A DNA stretch of 64,000 bases from NCBI RefSeq assembly GCF_033406955.1, contig NZ_CP137734.1, forward strand, positions 744,001-808,000, read 5' to 3'. This DNA comes from Streptomyces violaceoruber. Lineage in GTDB: Bacteria; Actinomycetota; Actinomycetes; Streptomycetales; Streptomycetaceae. The notes under the pieces are model-generated. The model saw nothing but the letters and a program-made list of their open reading frames with translations, was not told the origin of the DNA and did not search any database. Of the stretch, positions 15,926-23,948 are shown piece by piece (position 1 is the stretch's first letter; every line of letters begins with the position of its first letter). The translations under genes and the position numbers were made by a program.

Positions 15926-15952
15926 GACCGGACGGTCGGTGCGAATGTGACA
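15926..15952 (-). promoter_or_regulatory. ECF41/SigJ-type promoter of the whiB gene
   Basis: The minus strand reads TGTCACA, 16 bases, GGTCTT, about 100 bases before the ATG. Confidence 0.7.
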
Positions 15953-16044
15953 TCCCGCCGTGCCGTGTGCCGGCGCGGCGAGACCGCCTCCGGGCAGGGC
16001 CGTGCGCCGGTCCGCAAGATACGTAGAAGAAGTCCGCGCAAAGG

Positions 16045-16071
16045 TGTAACGAAACGCCGGCGCCGCCGGTC
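16045..16071 (+). promoter_or_regulatory. Imperfect ECF41-type promoter before sigma copy 2
   Basis: Reads TGTAACG, 16 bases, GGTCGT. The spacing and -10 are consensus; the -35 box has A for the central C. It could mediate weak auto-activation or cross-activation of the sigma gene at 16204. The 381-base stretch 15823-16203 holds only this and the whiB promoter. Confidence 0.4.
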
Positions 16072-16203
16072 GTCCGGAGCGAAGGTGAGCACCGCGCCCT
16101 GCCGATCCCCCAGTACGCCGGGCCAGCGCTCCGGCGGTCACGACGAAGAGTCGTCCGACCGCCTCCGCACACACCGGCACCAGAGAAACGGAGACCCGGG
16201 ATC

Positions 16204-17130
16204 ATGCATCCAGAGGCGACCCCCGTGGCAGGCGACCTGAGCGAGGCCGTTTCCGTCTTCGTCGAACTCCGGCCCCGCCTCTTCGGCATCGCCTACCGCG
16301 TGCTGGGCAGTGCGGTGGAGGCCGAGGACGTCGTCCAGGAAGTGTGGCTGCGCTGGCAGCGCACCGACCGCACCCTCGTGATCAGCCCCGTGGCGTTCCT
16401 GTCGAGCACCACCACCCGGCTGGCCATCAACGTGGCCCAGTCCGCCCGCGTCCGCCGCGAGACCTACATCGGTCCGTGGCTGCCGGAGCCCGTCGACACC
16501 AGCAACGACCCGGAGGTCGGTGCCGAGCGGGCGGAGGCACTGGAACTCGCCCTGCTCCTGGTGCTGCAGAGGCTCTCGCCGACCGAGCGCGCCGCCTACG
16601 TCCTGAGGGAGGCCTTCGACTACGCCTACCCCGACATCGCGCGCATCCTGGGCCTCAGCCCCGTCAACGTCCGCAAGATCGTGAGCCGGGCCCGCAAACA
16701 CCTCACCGAGGACCAGCGGGACAGCGTCGACGCGGCCGAGCACCGGACGCTGCTCCAGACGTTCGTGGCCGCAGCCCGGCAGGGCGACGTCGCCGGACTG
16801 GAGGCGCTGCTCACCCCGAACGCGGTCAGTCTGTCCGACGGCAACGGCATCAGGGGAGCGGCTCGGGTGCCCGTCCTGGGCCGTGCCCGCGTGGCGAACC
16901 TGTCCACCGCGCACCCGCGGTTCTGGCCCACGGTCGAGGCGGAACCGGTCGAGGCCAACGGACGCGGCGGAATCCTGATCCACCGGGACGGCCGGCCCGC
17001 CACCTTCATGACGGTCGCGGCCACGTCCCGCGGCATTCACCAGGTGATGTGGGTCTTCAACCCGGCCAAGATCGCCGCTTTCCTGCAGTCCCGCACCCGT
17101 CACCGGTCCGTGGCGGCCCTCTGCGTCTGA
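16204..17130 (+). CDS. ECF41-family RNA polymerase sigma factor (SigJ type), copy 2
   Basis: A 308-residue close paralogue of the sigma factor at 9990-10886. It shares long identical stretches (LFGIAYRVLGSA, RLAINVAQSARVRRE, VLREAFDY). Region 2 is at about 25-52, WLPEP at 92-96, region 4 at about 118-170, and a SnoaL-like C-terminal domain has DGNGI in place of DGGGK and NPAKI in place of NPDKL. The pair probably arose by local duplication and may read the same promoter class. The ATG at 16204 follows GGAGACCCGGGATC. Confidence 0.92.
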   Translation: MHPEATPVAGDLSEAVSVFVELRPRLFGIAYRVLGSAVEAEDVVQEVWLRWQRTDRTLVISPVAFLSSTTTRLAINVAQSARVRRETYIGPWLPEPVDTSNDPEVGAERAEALELALLLVLQRLSPTERAAYVLREAFDYAYPDIARILGLSPVNVRKIVSRARKHLTEDQRDSVDAAEHRTLLQTFVAAARQGDVAGLEALLTPNAVSLSDGNGIRGAARVPVLGRARVANLSTAHPRFWPTVEAEPVEANGRGGILIHRDGRPATFMTVAATSRGIHQVMWVFNPAKIAAFLQSRTRHRSVAALCV

Positions 17131-17172
17131 GCGGGCCGCTGACGCGCTGTGTCGGACGCGGGACGGGACAGG

Positions 17173-18051
17173 TCAGGCGCGAGGGCGGTTCCAGGAGCGC
17201 AACTTGTCGGGATTGAGGACGGCCCACACCTGTACGACGCGTGAGCCGGCCAGGTCGAGGCAGATCACGGCGGCGACCTGGCCGTCGTAGCGTGCGACGA
17301 GACCCGTGCGCCCGTTGACGGGACGGGTGTGCACAGTGGTGCGCGGGTGCCGGGCCAGCAGGGTCAGGAGACTCCGGGCGACCCGTGGGCCGCCGACGAC
17401 GGGCCGTGTCAGTGTGCGGACCTTGCCTCCGCCGTCGTAGAACGCGACGGCGTCGGGGTCCAGCAGCGTGGCCAGCCGGTCCGCGTCCTCGTCGGCGCAC
17501 GCCTGCCGTACGGCGTCGACCAGTGCGTCCTCGACGCACGGTGGCGTGGGGCGGGCGGCCCTGACCCGGAGGCTGTGCCGGGCTCGGTCCAACGGTTCGG
17601 TGTCCACCGGTCCCGGCCGGTCCCGGCGTGCCGGTCCCGCGGTGCCCACGGGTGCTCCGGCCGCGCCGCCGAGGGCCTCGTTGAGTAGGAGGGCCGCTCG
17701 CTCGGCGGGGGTGAGCGCGTCCAACGCCTCGGCCCACAGCGCGTCGAGATCGTCCTCCAGAGCCGGACCGGACGCTCCACTGCTCCCCTCGGGACCCTGG
17801 GGGTCCCGGCCCGGATAGGACGGGGCCAGCCGTGCCAGGGAGATGCTGCCCACGACGCGGGTCAGCCAGGCCCGCGGGGCGCCTATGCGGTCCCGTTGGT
17901 GCTCGGAGAGCGCGTACCACTCCCGGTACGCCTCGTCGATGACGTGCTCGGCGACGATGCCGCTGCCCAGCATCCAGTGCGCGACGTCCAGCAGGTGCCG
18001 CCGCTCGTCGAGCAGCTCCCCGATCGGCATGGTGTCAACCACCGGCTCCAT
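17173..18051 (-). CDS. Degenerate ECF41-like protein with SnoaL-type C-terminal domain, copy 3
   Basis: 292 residues. A region-2-like helix pair (LLDVAHWMLGSGIVAEHVIDEAYREWY, about 20-46) and an SPAERA-type region-4 opening (LTPAERAALLLNEALG) are present. The following helix-turn-helix is replaced by a Gly/Pro/Arg-rich stretch (about 128-165), so DNA recognition is probably lost. The C-terminal domain keeps the true ECF41 motifs DGGGK (206-210) and NPDKL but the linker lacks WLPEP. It may act as an anti- or co-regulator of the intact sigmas rather than as a sigma factor (inference). The ATG at 18051 follows GGAGGAGGAGACGG. No consensus promoter was found. Confidence 0.75.
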   Translation of the reverse strand: MEPVVDTMPIGELLDERRHLLDVAHWMLGSGIVAEHVIDEAYREWYALSEHQRDRIGAPRAWLTRVVGSISLARLAPSYPGRDPQGPEGSSGASGPALEDDLDALWAEALDALTPAERAALLLNEALGGAAGAPVGTAGPARRDRPGPVDTEPLDRARHSLRVRAARPTPPCVEDALVDAVRQACADEDADRLATLLDPDAVAFYDGGGKVRTLTRPVVGGPRVARSLLTLLARHPRTTVHTRPVNGRTGLVARYDGQVAAVICLDLAGSRVVQVWAVLNPDKLRSWNRPRA

Positions 18052-18447
18052 ACCGTCTCCTCCTCCTGAACGACCCGTCCTTGTGACGACTCGTCTCCCG
18101 CATGCGGTTCCCGCATCGCGCGCATCGCCACGTTACCCGGGGCACCGCAACGGCCGCATCCATGTCCCCGGGCCGTGCGGAAATCTCCCGGCCCACACAA
18201 CACCGCACGCCTTCACACGGTCACACTCTGTCCGACGTTGCGTCCGAGGCAGTACAGCGTGTCGTGTCGCACGGGCGGGCCCTGCCACCCTCCTACCCGT
18301 GACGGCCCCTCGCACACCCGCTTCCGGGAAGGATTCGGCGGGCCCCACCTGACGCGTGCCGCAGCCGCGGGATCCTGCGTCGTCCGACCCGCCGGCCGCC
18401 CCGGGTCCGGCTGCGCACCGCGGTGACGCGCGGGCCTCGCACCGGGC
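18052..18447. other. Divergent intergenic stretch without a supported gene
   Basis: About 400 bases between copy 3 and the small coiled-coil gene. Several open frames are only composition-driven. A CGTCACA box near 18074 on the minus strand has no GGTC at 16 bases. No other signal stands out. Confidence 0.5.
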
Positions 18448-18474
18448 TGTCACAGCGCTCGTCACTGTCCGGTC
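18448..18474 (+). promoter_or_regulatory. ECF41/SigJ-type promoter of the small coiled-coil gene
   Basis: Reads TGTCACA, 16 bases, GGTCAA, about 47 bases before the ATG at 18529. It excludes the in-frame ATG at 18481, which would lie at the transcript start. Confidence 0.72.
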
Positions 18475-18528
18475 AATGCGATGTCGACGGTTCACGAGCC
18501 GACGGCACGAGCCGAGGAAGGACGAGGG

Positions 18529-18780
18529 ATGTCCCGAAGCACTGACCGGCAGACCGATCCGGCCGCCGCCACCGCGTCGCTGGCGGCCGAGGCCGCCCTG
18601 CTCGAAGGGCGGTTGAGCCTGCTCCGAGAGGCGATCGACTCGGTGGACGCACGCATCGACGCGGTCTCCGAGACCCTGCGGCGACTGCAGCGCCCGGCGA
18701 CCGGACCCACCGACGGCGAGACGCCCGAGGAGCGGAAGAGCGGCACCGGGCCCGACCGCTCGAAGCGGGGCCGTGCCTGA
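18529..18780 (+). CDS. Small coiled-coil protein of unknown function
   Basis: 83 residues. The central part (ASLAAEAALLEGRLSLLREAIDSVDARIDAVSETLRRLQR) has a clear heptad pattern, flanked by charged low-complexity tails. No domain is recognised. AGGAAGGACGAGGG precedes the ATG, an excellent ribosome site. It is under its own ECF41-type promoter, 195 bases upstream of the larger coiled-coil/winged-helix gene, and the two may be co-transcribed and interact through their coils (inference). Confidence 0.7.
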   Translation: MSRSTDRQTDPAAATASLAAEAALLEGRLSLLREAIDSVDARIDAVSETLRRLQRPATGPTDGETPEERKSGTGPDRSKRGRA

Positions 18781-18974
18781 CACAGCGGGACGAGCGGGCC
18801 CGGTGGCGCGTCGCGACGGACACCGTGGTCGTCGCGCCTCCGCTCCGCCGCGCTCGCCGCCCGACGTGGGCCGTTTCCCGGCAGTACGGGTATCCTGCCC
18901 CCGGTGCCGGGCCGAGTGACGGAGCCCGCATCGGGCGGCCCCGCCGGAACGAGGGGTGAGAACGAGAGGAACGC

Positions 18975-19529
18975 ATGGTCTCCGTGACCCCCAAGGCTCG
19001 CAACATCGAGATCACCGCCGAGGGCCTCCAGGAGGACCTGGCGCGGCTGGAGATCCAGAAGCAGGCACTGGAGCGGGAACTGGCCGCGGTCACCGCTCAC
19101 TTCGGCTCCGTGCAGCGGGCCCTCAGTGCCCTGCAGGCCCTCATGCCGGAGTCCGTTCCCCCGGCCCCCGCGGCCCGTCCGGCGGACGTGGTCGCGGAGG
19201 CGCCGGCGACGGTGGCACCCGCCCCCGTGCCGTCCGCCGACGAGGCGGAGGACGGTGCCGGTGACGGTGACGAGGACCGCACGGAGGACGCCTCCGGCGC
19301 CGGTGACGCCGACGGCTCGAAGTCGTACGGCAAGCTGACCGAACAGATCCTGGCCTACTTCGCGGACGCCGGGAACACCGATGTCCGTGCCAGGGATGTG
19401 GCGTCCGCACTGGGCCGCGACACCGACAGCGGCAGCATCAACGCGGTCCGGAGCACGCTCGACCGTCTGGTCGGCCAGTCCCGTGTCCGCCGGGTGGGCC
19501 GCGGTCTGTACCGCGCCGCCAAGCGCTGA
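18975..19529 (+). CDS. Coiled-coil plus winged-helix DNA-binding-like protein, copy 1
   Basis: 184 residues in three parts. An N-terminal coiled coil (LQEDLARLEIQKQALERELAAVTAHFGSVQ, about 17-46) is followed by an acidic Ala/Pro/Glu-rich linker (about 60-115). A C-terminal segment of about 65 residues starting at YGKLTEQILAYF has the shape of a winged helix: VRARDVASALG, SINAVRSTLDRLV and a basic wing RVRRVGRGLYR. A paralogue lies at 23153-23656, and both copies stand next to an ECF41-like gene. The ATG at 18975 has GAGAGGAACGC before it. Function unknown; a nucleoid or promoter-binding co-regulator is the likeliest reading. Confidence 0.72.
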   Translation: MVSVTPKARNIEITAEGLQEDLARLEIQKQALERELAAVTAHFGSVQRALSALQALMPESVPPAPAARPADVVAEAPATVAPAPVPSADEAEDGAGDGDEDRTEDASGAGDADGSKSYGKLTEQILAYFADAGNTDVRARDVASALGRDTDSGSINAVRSTLDRLVGQSRVRRVGRGLYRAAKR

Positions 19530-19572
19530 GCCGCCCTGCGGTGTCCCCGGGGTCCACGGGGCCCGTGGGGAG

Positions 19573-20928
19573 TCATCCGGCGACGGCGTCCGCGTCCGCG
19601 GACTTCTCGCCTCGCCGTGGGTCACCGCTGGAGACGAAGGCCTCCCGCGGGTGCTGGACCGAGGCGAGGGAGATGACGTCGCGGCCGAAGAAAGCGGCGG
19701 TCACCCAGACGGCGAACACCCGTGCCTTGCGCTCCCAGCTCGGTATGGCCAGCACGTGGTAGCCACGGTGCATCAGCCACGCCGGGAATCCCTTGATGAC
19801 CAGACGCCGGTACTGGAAGATGCCACGGCCCAGCCCGAGGGTGGCCACCACGCCGAGACTGTGGTGCACGTAGTCCTTGGCGGGCCGACCGCGCAGTGAC
19901 GCCAGGATGTTCCTCGCCAGCAGCTTGCCCTGACGGACGGCGTGCTGGGCGTTGGGCACCGTGCGGGCGTCCGGCCGGCCGGCGGCGAGATCGGGCACGG
20001 AGGCGTCGTCACCGGCCGCCCACACGTCCGCCACGACCTCGCTCTCCGTCCCGACGCGGAGATCCGCGCGCACCATCAGCAGACCTCGGGCGTCGACGGG
20101 GAGGTCGGTGTGGTTGTGCACGATCGGGTTGGCGGCGTTGCCCGCCGTCCACACGAGCAGCTCCGAGTCGTACTCCGATCCGTCCGACAGCACCACGCGA
20201 CCGTCCTTCGCGGAGACGAGCTGGGTGTTCAGATGCACCCGCGCACCCCGCTTCTCCAGCGAGCGCACCACCCACTCGCCCGGCCCGTCGGTGACCTCGG
20301 GCAGGATGCGCCCCCGTGCCTCGACCAGGTGGAAGGCGAGTTCCTCCGCCCCGATCTCAGGATAGTGCTTGAGCAACGCGGAGGCCAGGCTCAGCAGTTC
20401 ACCGAAACCCTCGACCCCGGAGAAGCCGCCGCCGACGACGGTGGCGGTGAGCAGCCGACGGCGTTCGGGCCCGTGGGGCAGGGTCGCCGCGCGGTCGAAG
20501 GAGGTGAGCAGCCGGTCGCGGATCGCCACGGCCTCCTCGACGTGCTTGAGCCCGTACGCCTGGTCGCTCAGTCCCGGGATCGGGAAGGTGCGTGTGACGG
20601 CTCCCGCGGTCATCACCAGTATGTCGTAGTGGAGGTCGAACGCCGGCCCGGACTGCGGCCGGACCGTCGCCGTGTGCGCGCTGTCGCGGATCTCGGTGAC
20701 CGAACCCGCGATCAGGCGGGTGCGGTGCAGGTGCCGCCGGAGCGAGACCGCGGCATGACGGGCCTCCACCGACCCGGCGACCACCTCGGGCAGGAACGGC
20801 TGGTACGTCATGTAGGGGCGCGGGTCGACGACGGTGACCCGGGCCTCGTCCCGCCGCAACTTCTTCTCCAGGCCCCACGCGGTGTAGAAGCCCGCGTAAC
20901 CGCCGCCCACGATCAGGATCTCACGCAC
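19573..20928 (-). CDS. ndh: Type II NADH:quinone oxidoreductase (NDH-2)
   Basis: A 451-residue monotopic flavoprotein. The FAD motif ILIVGGGYAGFYTAWGLE is at 4-21, the NADH motif VVGGGFSGVEGFGEL is about 165-180, and WAAGDDASVPDL contacts FAD. C-terminal amphipathic and hydrophobic helices (GFPAWLMHRGYHVLAIPSW, VFAVWVTAAFF) attach it to the membrane. It oxidises NADH and reduces menaquinone without proton pumping. GTG 20928 is preferred because AGAGGA precedes it; an in-frame GTG at 20955 lies right behind the promoter -10 and could only serve as a leaderless start. Together with the QcrB-like protein it points to respiratory remodelling. Confidence 0.9.
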   Translation of the reverse strand: MREILIVGGGYAGFYTAWGLEKKLRRDEARVTVVDPRPYMTYQPFLPEVVAGSVEARHAAVSLRRHLHRTRLIAGSVTEIRDSAHTATVRPQSGPAFDLHYDILVMTAGAVTRTFPIPGLSDQAYGLKHVEEAVAIRDRLLTSFDRAATLPHGPERRRLLTATVVGGGFSGVEGFGELLSLASALLKHYPEIGAEELAFHLVEARGRILPEVTDGPGEWVVRSLEKRGARVHLNTQLVSAKDGRVVLSDGSEYDSELLVWTAGNAANPIVHNHTDLPVDARGLLMVRADLRVGTESEVVADVWAAGDDASVPDLAAGRPDARTVPNAQHAVRQGKLLARNILASLRGRPAKDYVHHSLGVVATLGLGRGIFQYRRLVIKGFPAWLMHRGYHVLAIPSWERKARVFAVWVTAAFFGRDVISLASVQHPREAFVSSGDPRRGEKSADADAVAG

Positions 20929-20962
20929 GGTGTCCTCTGTTTCTCTTGGTTTCACCCTTCAA

Positions 20963-20989
20963 GACCGGCCGGCACCGCCCCGTGTGACA
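20963..20989 (-). promoter_or_regulatory. ECF41/SigJ-type promoter of ndh
   Basis: The minus strand reads TGTCACA, 16 bases, GGTCTT, with about 28 bases of leader to GTG 20928. Confidence 0.72.
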
Positions 20990-21024
20990 GCGCCGGGACC
21001 GGTCCCGGCGTCTGCGCCCGGCCG

Positions 21025-21759
21025 TCACACGTCGGCGTGCGCGCTCCAGTGCTTCTCGAGGATCTCCGCGACCTCCGCCGGGCGCTGGAGCACCGGCCAG
21101 TGGTTGCAGTCCATCTCGACCACCTCACTGGAATGCAGGGAGTCACCCAGCCGGCGCCCGAACTCGATCTGGCAGGCGGGGTCCCGGGCTCCCCAGAAGA
21201 CGACGCACGGCGCGGACACCGCGGACAGCTCCGGCTCCCACTCCGCTCCCATGGTGAGCGCCGACCTGTACAGCCTGAGCACCGCGTCCTTCATCGGCTC
21301 GTCCACACGGCTCGCCATCTCCCTGGCCAGGTGGAGGGGTACGTCGAAGCCGGCCGCCACCTCCTCGGCGAAGGGCTCGGCACGCAGTTCGGCCATGTAC
21401 CGGTCGCCCTGGATCCGGTCCTGCCAGATCCTGGCCAGCGGATGCCATACGTACCCGGCGTTGACCGGCCCGTTGCCTCCGGCCCAGGTGCGGACGAGGT
21501 CGGGGCGCAGGGAGGCGACGCGGAGGGTGAGGATGCAACCCCAGTCGTGCCCGACCAGGTCCACCGGCTCACCGACCCGCTCCAGTCGCCGCACGAGCCA
21601 GTCGACGTACTCCTCCTTGGTGGAACCGAAGCCGGCGGGGCGCTCGGCGCCGAAGCCGGGCAGGTCCCAGGCTTCCACGTCGGATCTGGTCAGATGACGG
21701 CGCACACCGTCCCACACATGGTGGGTGTCGGGAACGCCGTGGATCAGGATCGCGGGCAT
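21025..21759 (-). CDS. Alpha/beta hydrolase, haloalkane dehalogenase/epoxide hydrolase-like
   Basis: 244 residues from the ATG at 21759, which follows GAAAGGGTTCACC. ILIHGVPDTHHVWDGV carries the HGxP oxyanion motif at 7-10. The nucleophile elbow is GHDWG with D72 rather than serine, as in haloalkane dehalogenases and epoxide hydrolases; DCNHWPVLQRP supplies the catalytic histidine near the C-terminus. The AWDLPGFG motif is also typical. Substrate unknown. It sits just upstream of ndh on the same strand, but the ECF41 promoter lies between them, so ndh can be expressed separately. No clear promoter was found for this gene. Confidence 0.88.
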   Translation of the reverse strand: MPAILIHGVPDTHHVWDGVRRHLTRSDVEAWDLPGFGAERPAGFGSTKEEYVDWLVRRLERVGEPVDLVGHDWGCILTLRVASLRPDLVRTWAGGNGPVNAGYVWHPLARIWQDRIQGDRYMAELRAEPFAEEVAAGFDVPLHLAREMASRVDEPMKDAVLRLYRSALTMGAEWEPELSAVSAPCVVFWGARDPACQIEFGRRLGDSLHSSEVVEMDCNHWPVLQRPAEVAEILEKHWSAHADV

Positions 21760-21839
21760 GGTGAACCCTTTCGTCGGTGGGACGAGGTCGCGTGCGGTCG
21801 GCGACATCTCATGGTGTCACACGGTTGTATCGTCCTTTC

Positions 21840-21960
21840 GTCTCACCGCCCCCTCCACCTCCGCCTCTGCCCCTCCACCTCCGCCCATGCCACGCCTCCG
21901 CCTCCGTTTCCGTCGCGCCTCCGCCTCCGTTTCCGACTCCGTTTCCGCCTCTGTCGCGGT
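21840..21960. repeat. Pyrimidine-rich CCTCCG/CCGTTTC repeat tract
   Basis: About 120 bases of degenerate tandem units (cctccacctccgcctc, gcctccgcctccgtttccg and variants), almost pure pyrimidine on the plus strand. It lies between the divergent hydrolase and ECF41-like genes, just upstream of the promoter at 21968. Such polypurine/polypyrimidine tracts can form triplex or slipped structures; a regulatory role is unproven. Confidence 0.7.
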
Positions 21961-21967
21961 CTCCTGT

Positions 21968-21994
21968 TGTCACATGATCCGCGCTTGTGCGGTC
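21968..21994 (+). promoter_or_regulatory. ECF41/SigJ-type promoter of ECF41-like copy 4
   Basis: Reads TGTCACA, 16 bases, GGTCTG, about 63 bases before the ATG at 22065. A second TGTCACA at 21815 is followed by CGTC at 17 rather than 16 bases and is less convincing. Confidence 0.7.
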
Positions 21995-22064
21995 TGCTCT
22001 GCCGAGGGCACGGCCAGCCGACCGCGGTGGTGGCGTTGTGGTGCCGGTAGAGGAAGGACACCTC

Positions 22065-22967
22065 ATGGGTGGAACCGGTGACACGACACCGCTCGCGGAG
22101 CTGCTGGACGAGCGACAGCATCTGATCGACGTCGCTCGCTGGATGCTGGGCGCCGGGACGACGGCCGAAGAGGCCGTCACCGAGACCTACCGGCGGTGGT
22201 ACGGCCTGACCGACGCCGAGCGGTCGGGCATCAGCGATCCGCGTGTCTGGCTGACCAGGAACACGGGCACCATCTGTCTGGCGCGCCTGTCCGCACCCGC
22301 ACGCCGACCGCCGGGCCCTGGCGGGGCGGGCGACGGCATCGGCACCGAGCCCGACCGGGCACTGTCGAAGGAGGTCAGCGACGTCCTGCTCAGCGCCCTG
22401 GACGCCCTCTCCCCTTCCGAACGGGCGGTCTTCGTGCTCAACGACGTCTTCGCCATGCCCCCTCGGACGGTCGCCGACATCGTCGGGCGGACCCCGCACG
22501 AGTGCGCCGAGCTGGCCGAGAGCGCCCGCCGCAGCCTGCGTGCCGACGGCGCGCGTCCCACCCCGTCGGACCAGCACGACAGGATCGTCCGCGCCGTCCG
22601 GCAGGCCTGCGTGCTCAACGACGCCCGGCACTTGGTGTCCCTGCTGTCCCGGCACGCCATCGCGTTCTTCGACGGCGGAGGCAAGATCCGTGCTCTGACC
22701 AGGCCGGTGCACGGCGACCAGCACGTCGCCCGGACCCTCCTCACGCTCCTCGCCCCGCGCCCCCGCACCGTCCTCCACCTCCAGGCGGCCAACGGTCGCA
22801 CCGCGATCGTCGTGCGCCACCACGACCGGGTCGCCGCCGTGATCAGCTTCGACATCACCGACCAGCGCGTCACACACGTGTGGGCCGTGCTGAACCCCGA
22901 CAAGCTGCGCGGGTGGAATCGCCCCCACCCGCCCGCCGACGGACACGGAGCGGTCGGGCACGTGTGA
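22065..22967 (+). CDS. ECF41-like sigma factor with SnoaL-type C-terminal domain, copy 4
   Basis: 300 residues, closely related to the protein at 17173-18051 (LLDERQHLIDVARWMLGAG, DGGGKIRALTRPV, WAVLNPDKLRGWNRP). Unlike that copy it keeps a plausible region 4: LSPSERAVFVLNDVFAMPPRTVADIVGRTPHECAELAESARRSL, about 115-158. It lacks the WLPEP linker but has DGGGK at 203-207 and NPDKL near the end. The start ATG has AGGAAGGA before it. It is itself behind an ECF41-type promoter, so at least one ECF41-like gene is part of the regulon. The downstream gene is the second coiled-coil/winged-helix protein. Confidence 0.82.
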   Translation: MGGTGDTTPLAELLDERQHLIDVARWMLGAGTTAEEAVTETYRRWYGLTDAERSGISDPRVWLTRNTGTICLARLSAPARRPPGPGGAGDGIGTEPDRALSKEVSDVLLSALDALSPSERAVFVLNDVFAMPPRTVADIVGRTPHECAELAESARRSLRADGARPTPSDQHDRIVRAVRQACVLNDARHLVSLLSRHAIAFFDGGGKIRALTRPVHGDQHVARTLLTLLAPRPRTVLHLQAANGRTAIVVRHHDRVAAVISFDITDQRVTHVWAVLNPDKLRGWNRPHPPADGHGAVGHV

Positions 22968-23152
22968 GGAGGCCGCCGGAAGGCGCCACCGGCCGGCGAC
23001 TCGGTGCCCACTGTGCGCTCACCCGTTGCGCTTTCCACGTGTCAGTGGCAACAATTGTCAGGTGGACTTCCATCACATCGCCACCACATCTTCATCACGG
23101 TGACCATGGGACCCACCCGATGACGACGTTCCAGCACTCCTTGAAGGAAAAC

Positions 23153-23656
23153 ATGGTTCCGGCATCTCGCTCGACACGCGACATCGAAGTGACGGCTGAG
23201 AGCCTCCAGGCCGATCTCAGCCGTCTGGAGCTGCAGAGGCGGGCGCTGGAGAGGGAACTGGCCGCCGTCGTCGCTCATCTCGACACCGTTCAACGGGCAC
23301 TGGGCGCGCTGGAGGTCGTCATGGCGTCCCCCTCGGCGGCCCCGGCCTCCGAGGCCGGACCCGAGACCGCTCGCGAGACCACCGGCAGCGCTGCCCGGCG
23401 CCGCGTCCCAGGTCCCGCGCGGGCCGCGACCCGGCCGAGAGCCGGCACGGAGCGCACGTACGGCAGGCTGACCGAACAGATCCTGGAGTACTTCGCGGAG
23501 GTCGGCGACGCCGACGTGCGTGCCCGGGACGTGGCGGTGGCCTTGGGGCGGGCCACCGACAGCGGCAGCATCAACGCCGTCCGCAGCACGCTCGACCGGC
23601 TCGTCGGCACCTCGCGGGTCCGGCGCAGCGGTCGAGGCCTCTACCGCGCCGGATGA
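23153..23656 (+). CDS. Coiled-coil plus winged-helix DNA-binding-like protein, copy 2
   Basis: 167 residues, paralogous to the gene at 18975-19529. The N-terminal coil begins IEVTAESLQADLSRLELQRRALERELAAV, the linker is Ala/Pro/Arg-rich rather than acidic, and the C-terminal block YGRLTEQILEYFAEVGDADVRARD... through RSGRGLYRAG is nearly identical to copy 1. Start 23153 is set by GAAGGAAAAC and by the matching first residues of copy 1; an upstream ATG at 23119 is less likely. It lies 185 bases after ECF41-like copy 4 and is probably co-transcribed. No known function. Confidence 0.72.
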   Translation: MVPASRSTRDIEVTAESLQADLSRLELQRRALERELAAVVAHLDTVQRALGALEVVMASPSAAPASEAGPETARETTGSAARRRVPGPARAATRPRAGTERTYGRLTEQILEYFAEVGDADVRARDVAVALGRATDSGSINAVRSTLDRLVGTSRVRRSGRGLYRAG

Positions 23657-23948
23657 TCCCGGCAGTTCCCTGCGGCCAAACGAGACTGGCCCCGGACGCC
23701 GACTCGCGGGGGATCGGTGGGCGCCCGGGGCACAGTACCCCCGCCAGGCTCTAAGTGGCAGGGGGCGTTCCCGGCGCCGTGTGTGGGGTGTCCAACCCAA
23801 CGCCGTGAACACTGTGCAGAGTCTACCTCACTTTCACACGCTCCGAAGACACCGTCGTAGCCGTCTCCTTCGTGCTCCATAACAGTGTGCGTGCGAGTGT
23901 CTCACCGGCTGGACGAGAAGGCGCTTCCGGCGCTTCATACTGGTAGTC

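Noticed and set aside
18066..18082. CGTCACA on the minus strand before ECF41-like copy 3
   Set aside because: No GGTC, CGTC or similar box follows at 16 bases.
20928..20955. GTG 20955 as the ndh start
   Set aside because: It lies within the expected transcription start of the promoter, whereas GTG 20928 has a good ribosome site; kept only as a leaderless alternative.
21815..21842. TGTCACA followed by CGTC, a second ECF41-type promoter for copy 4
   Set aside because: The spacer is 17 rather than 16 bases, every other site in the window uses 16, and a perfect site lies 150 bases nearer the gene.
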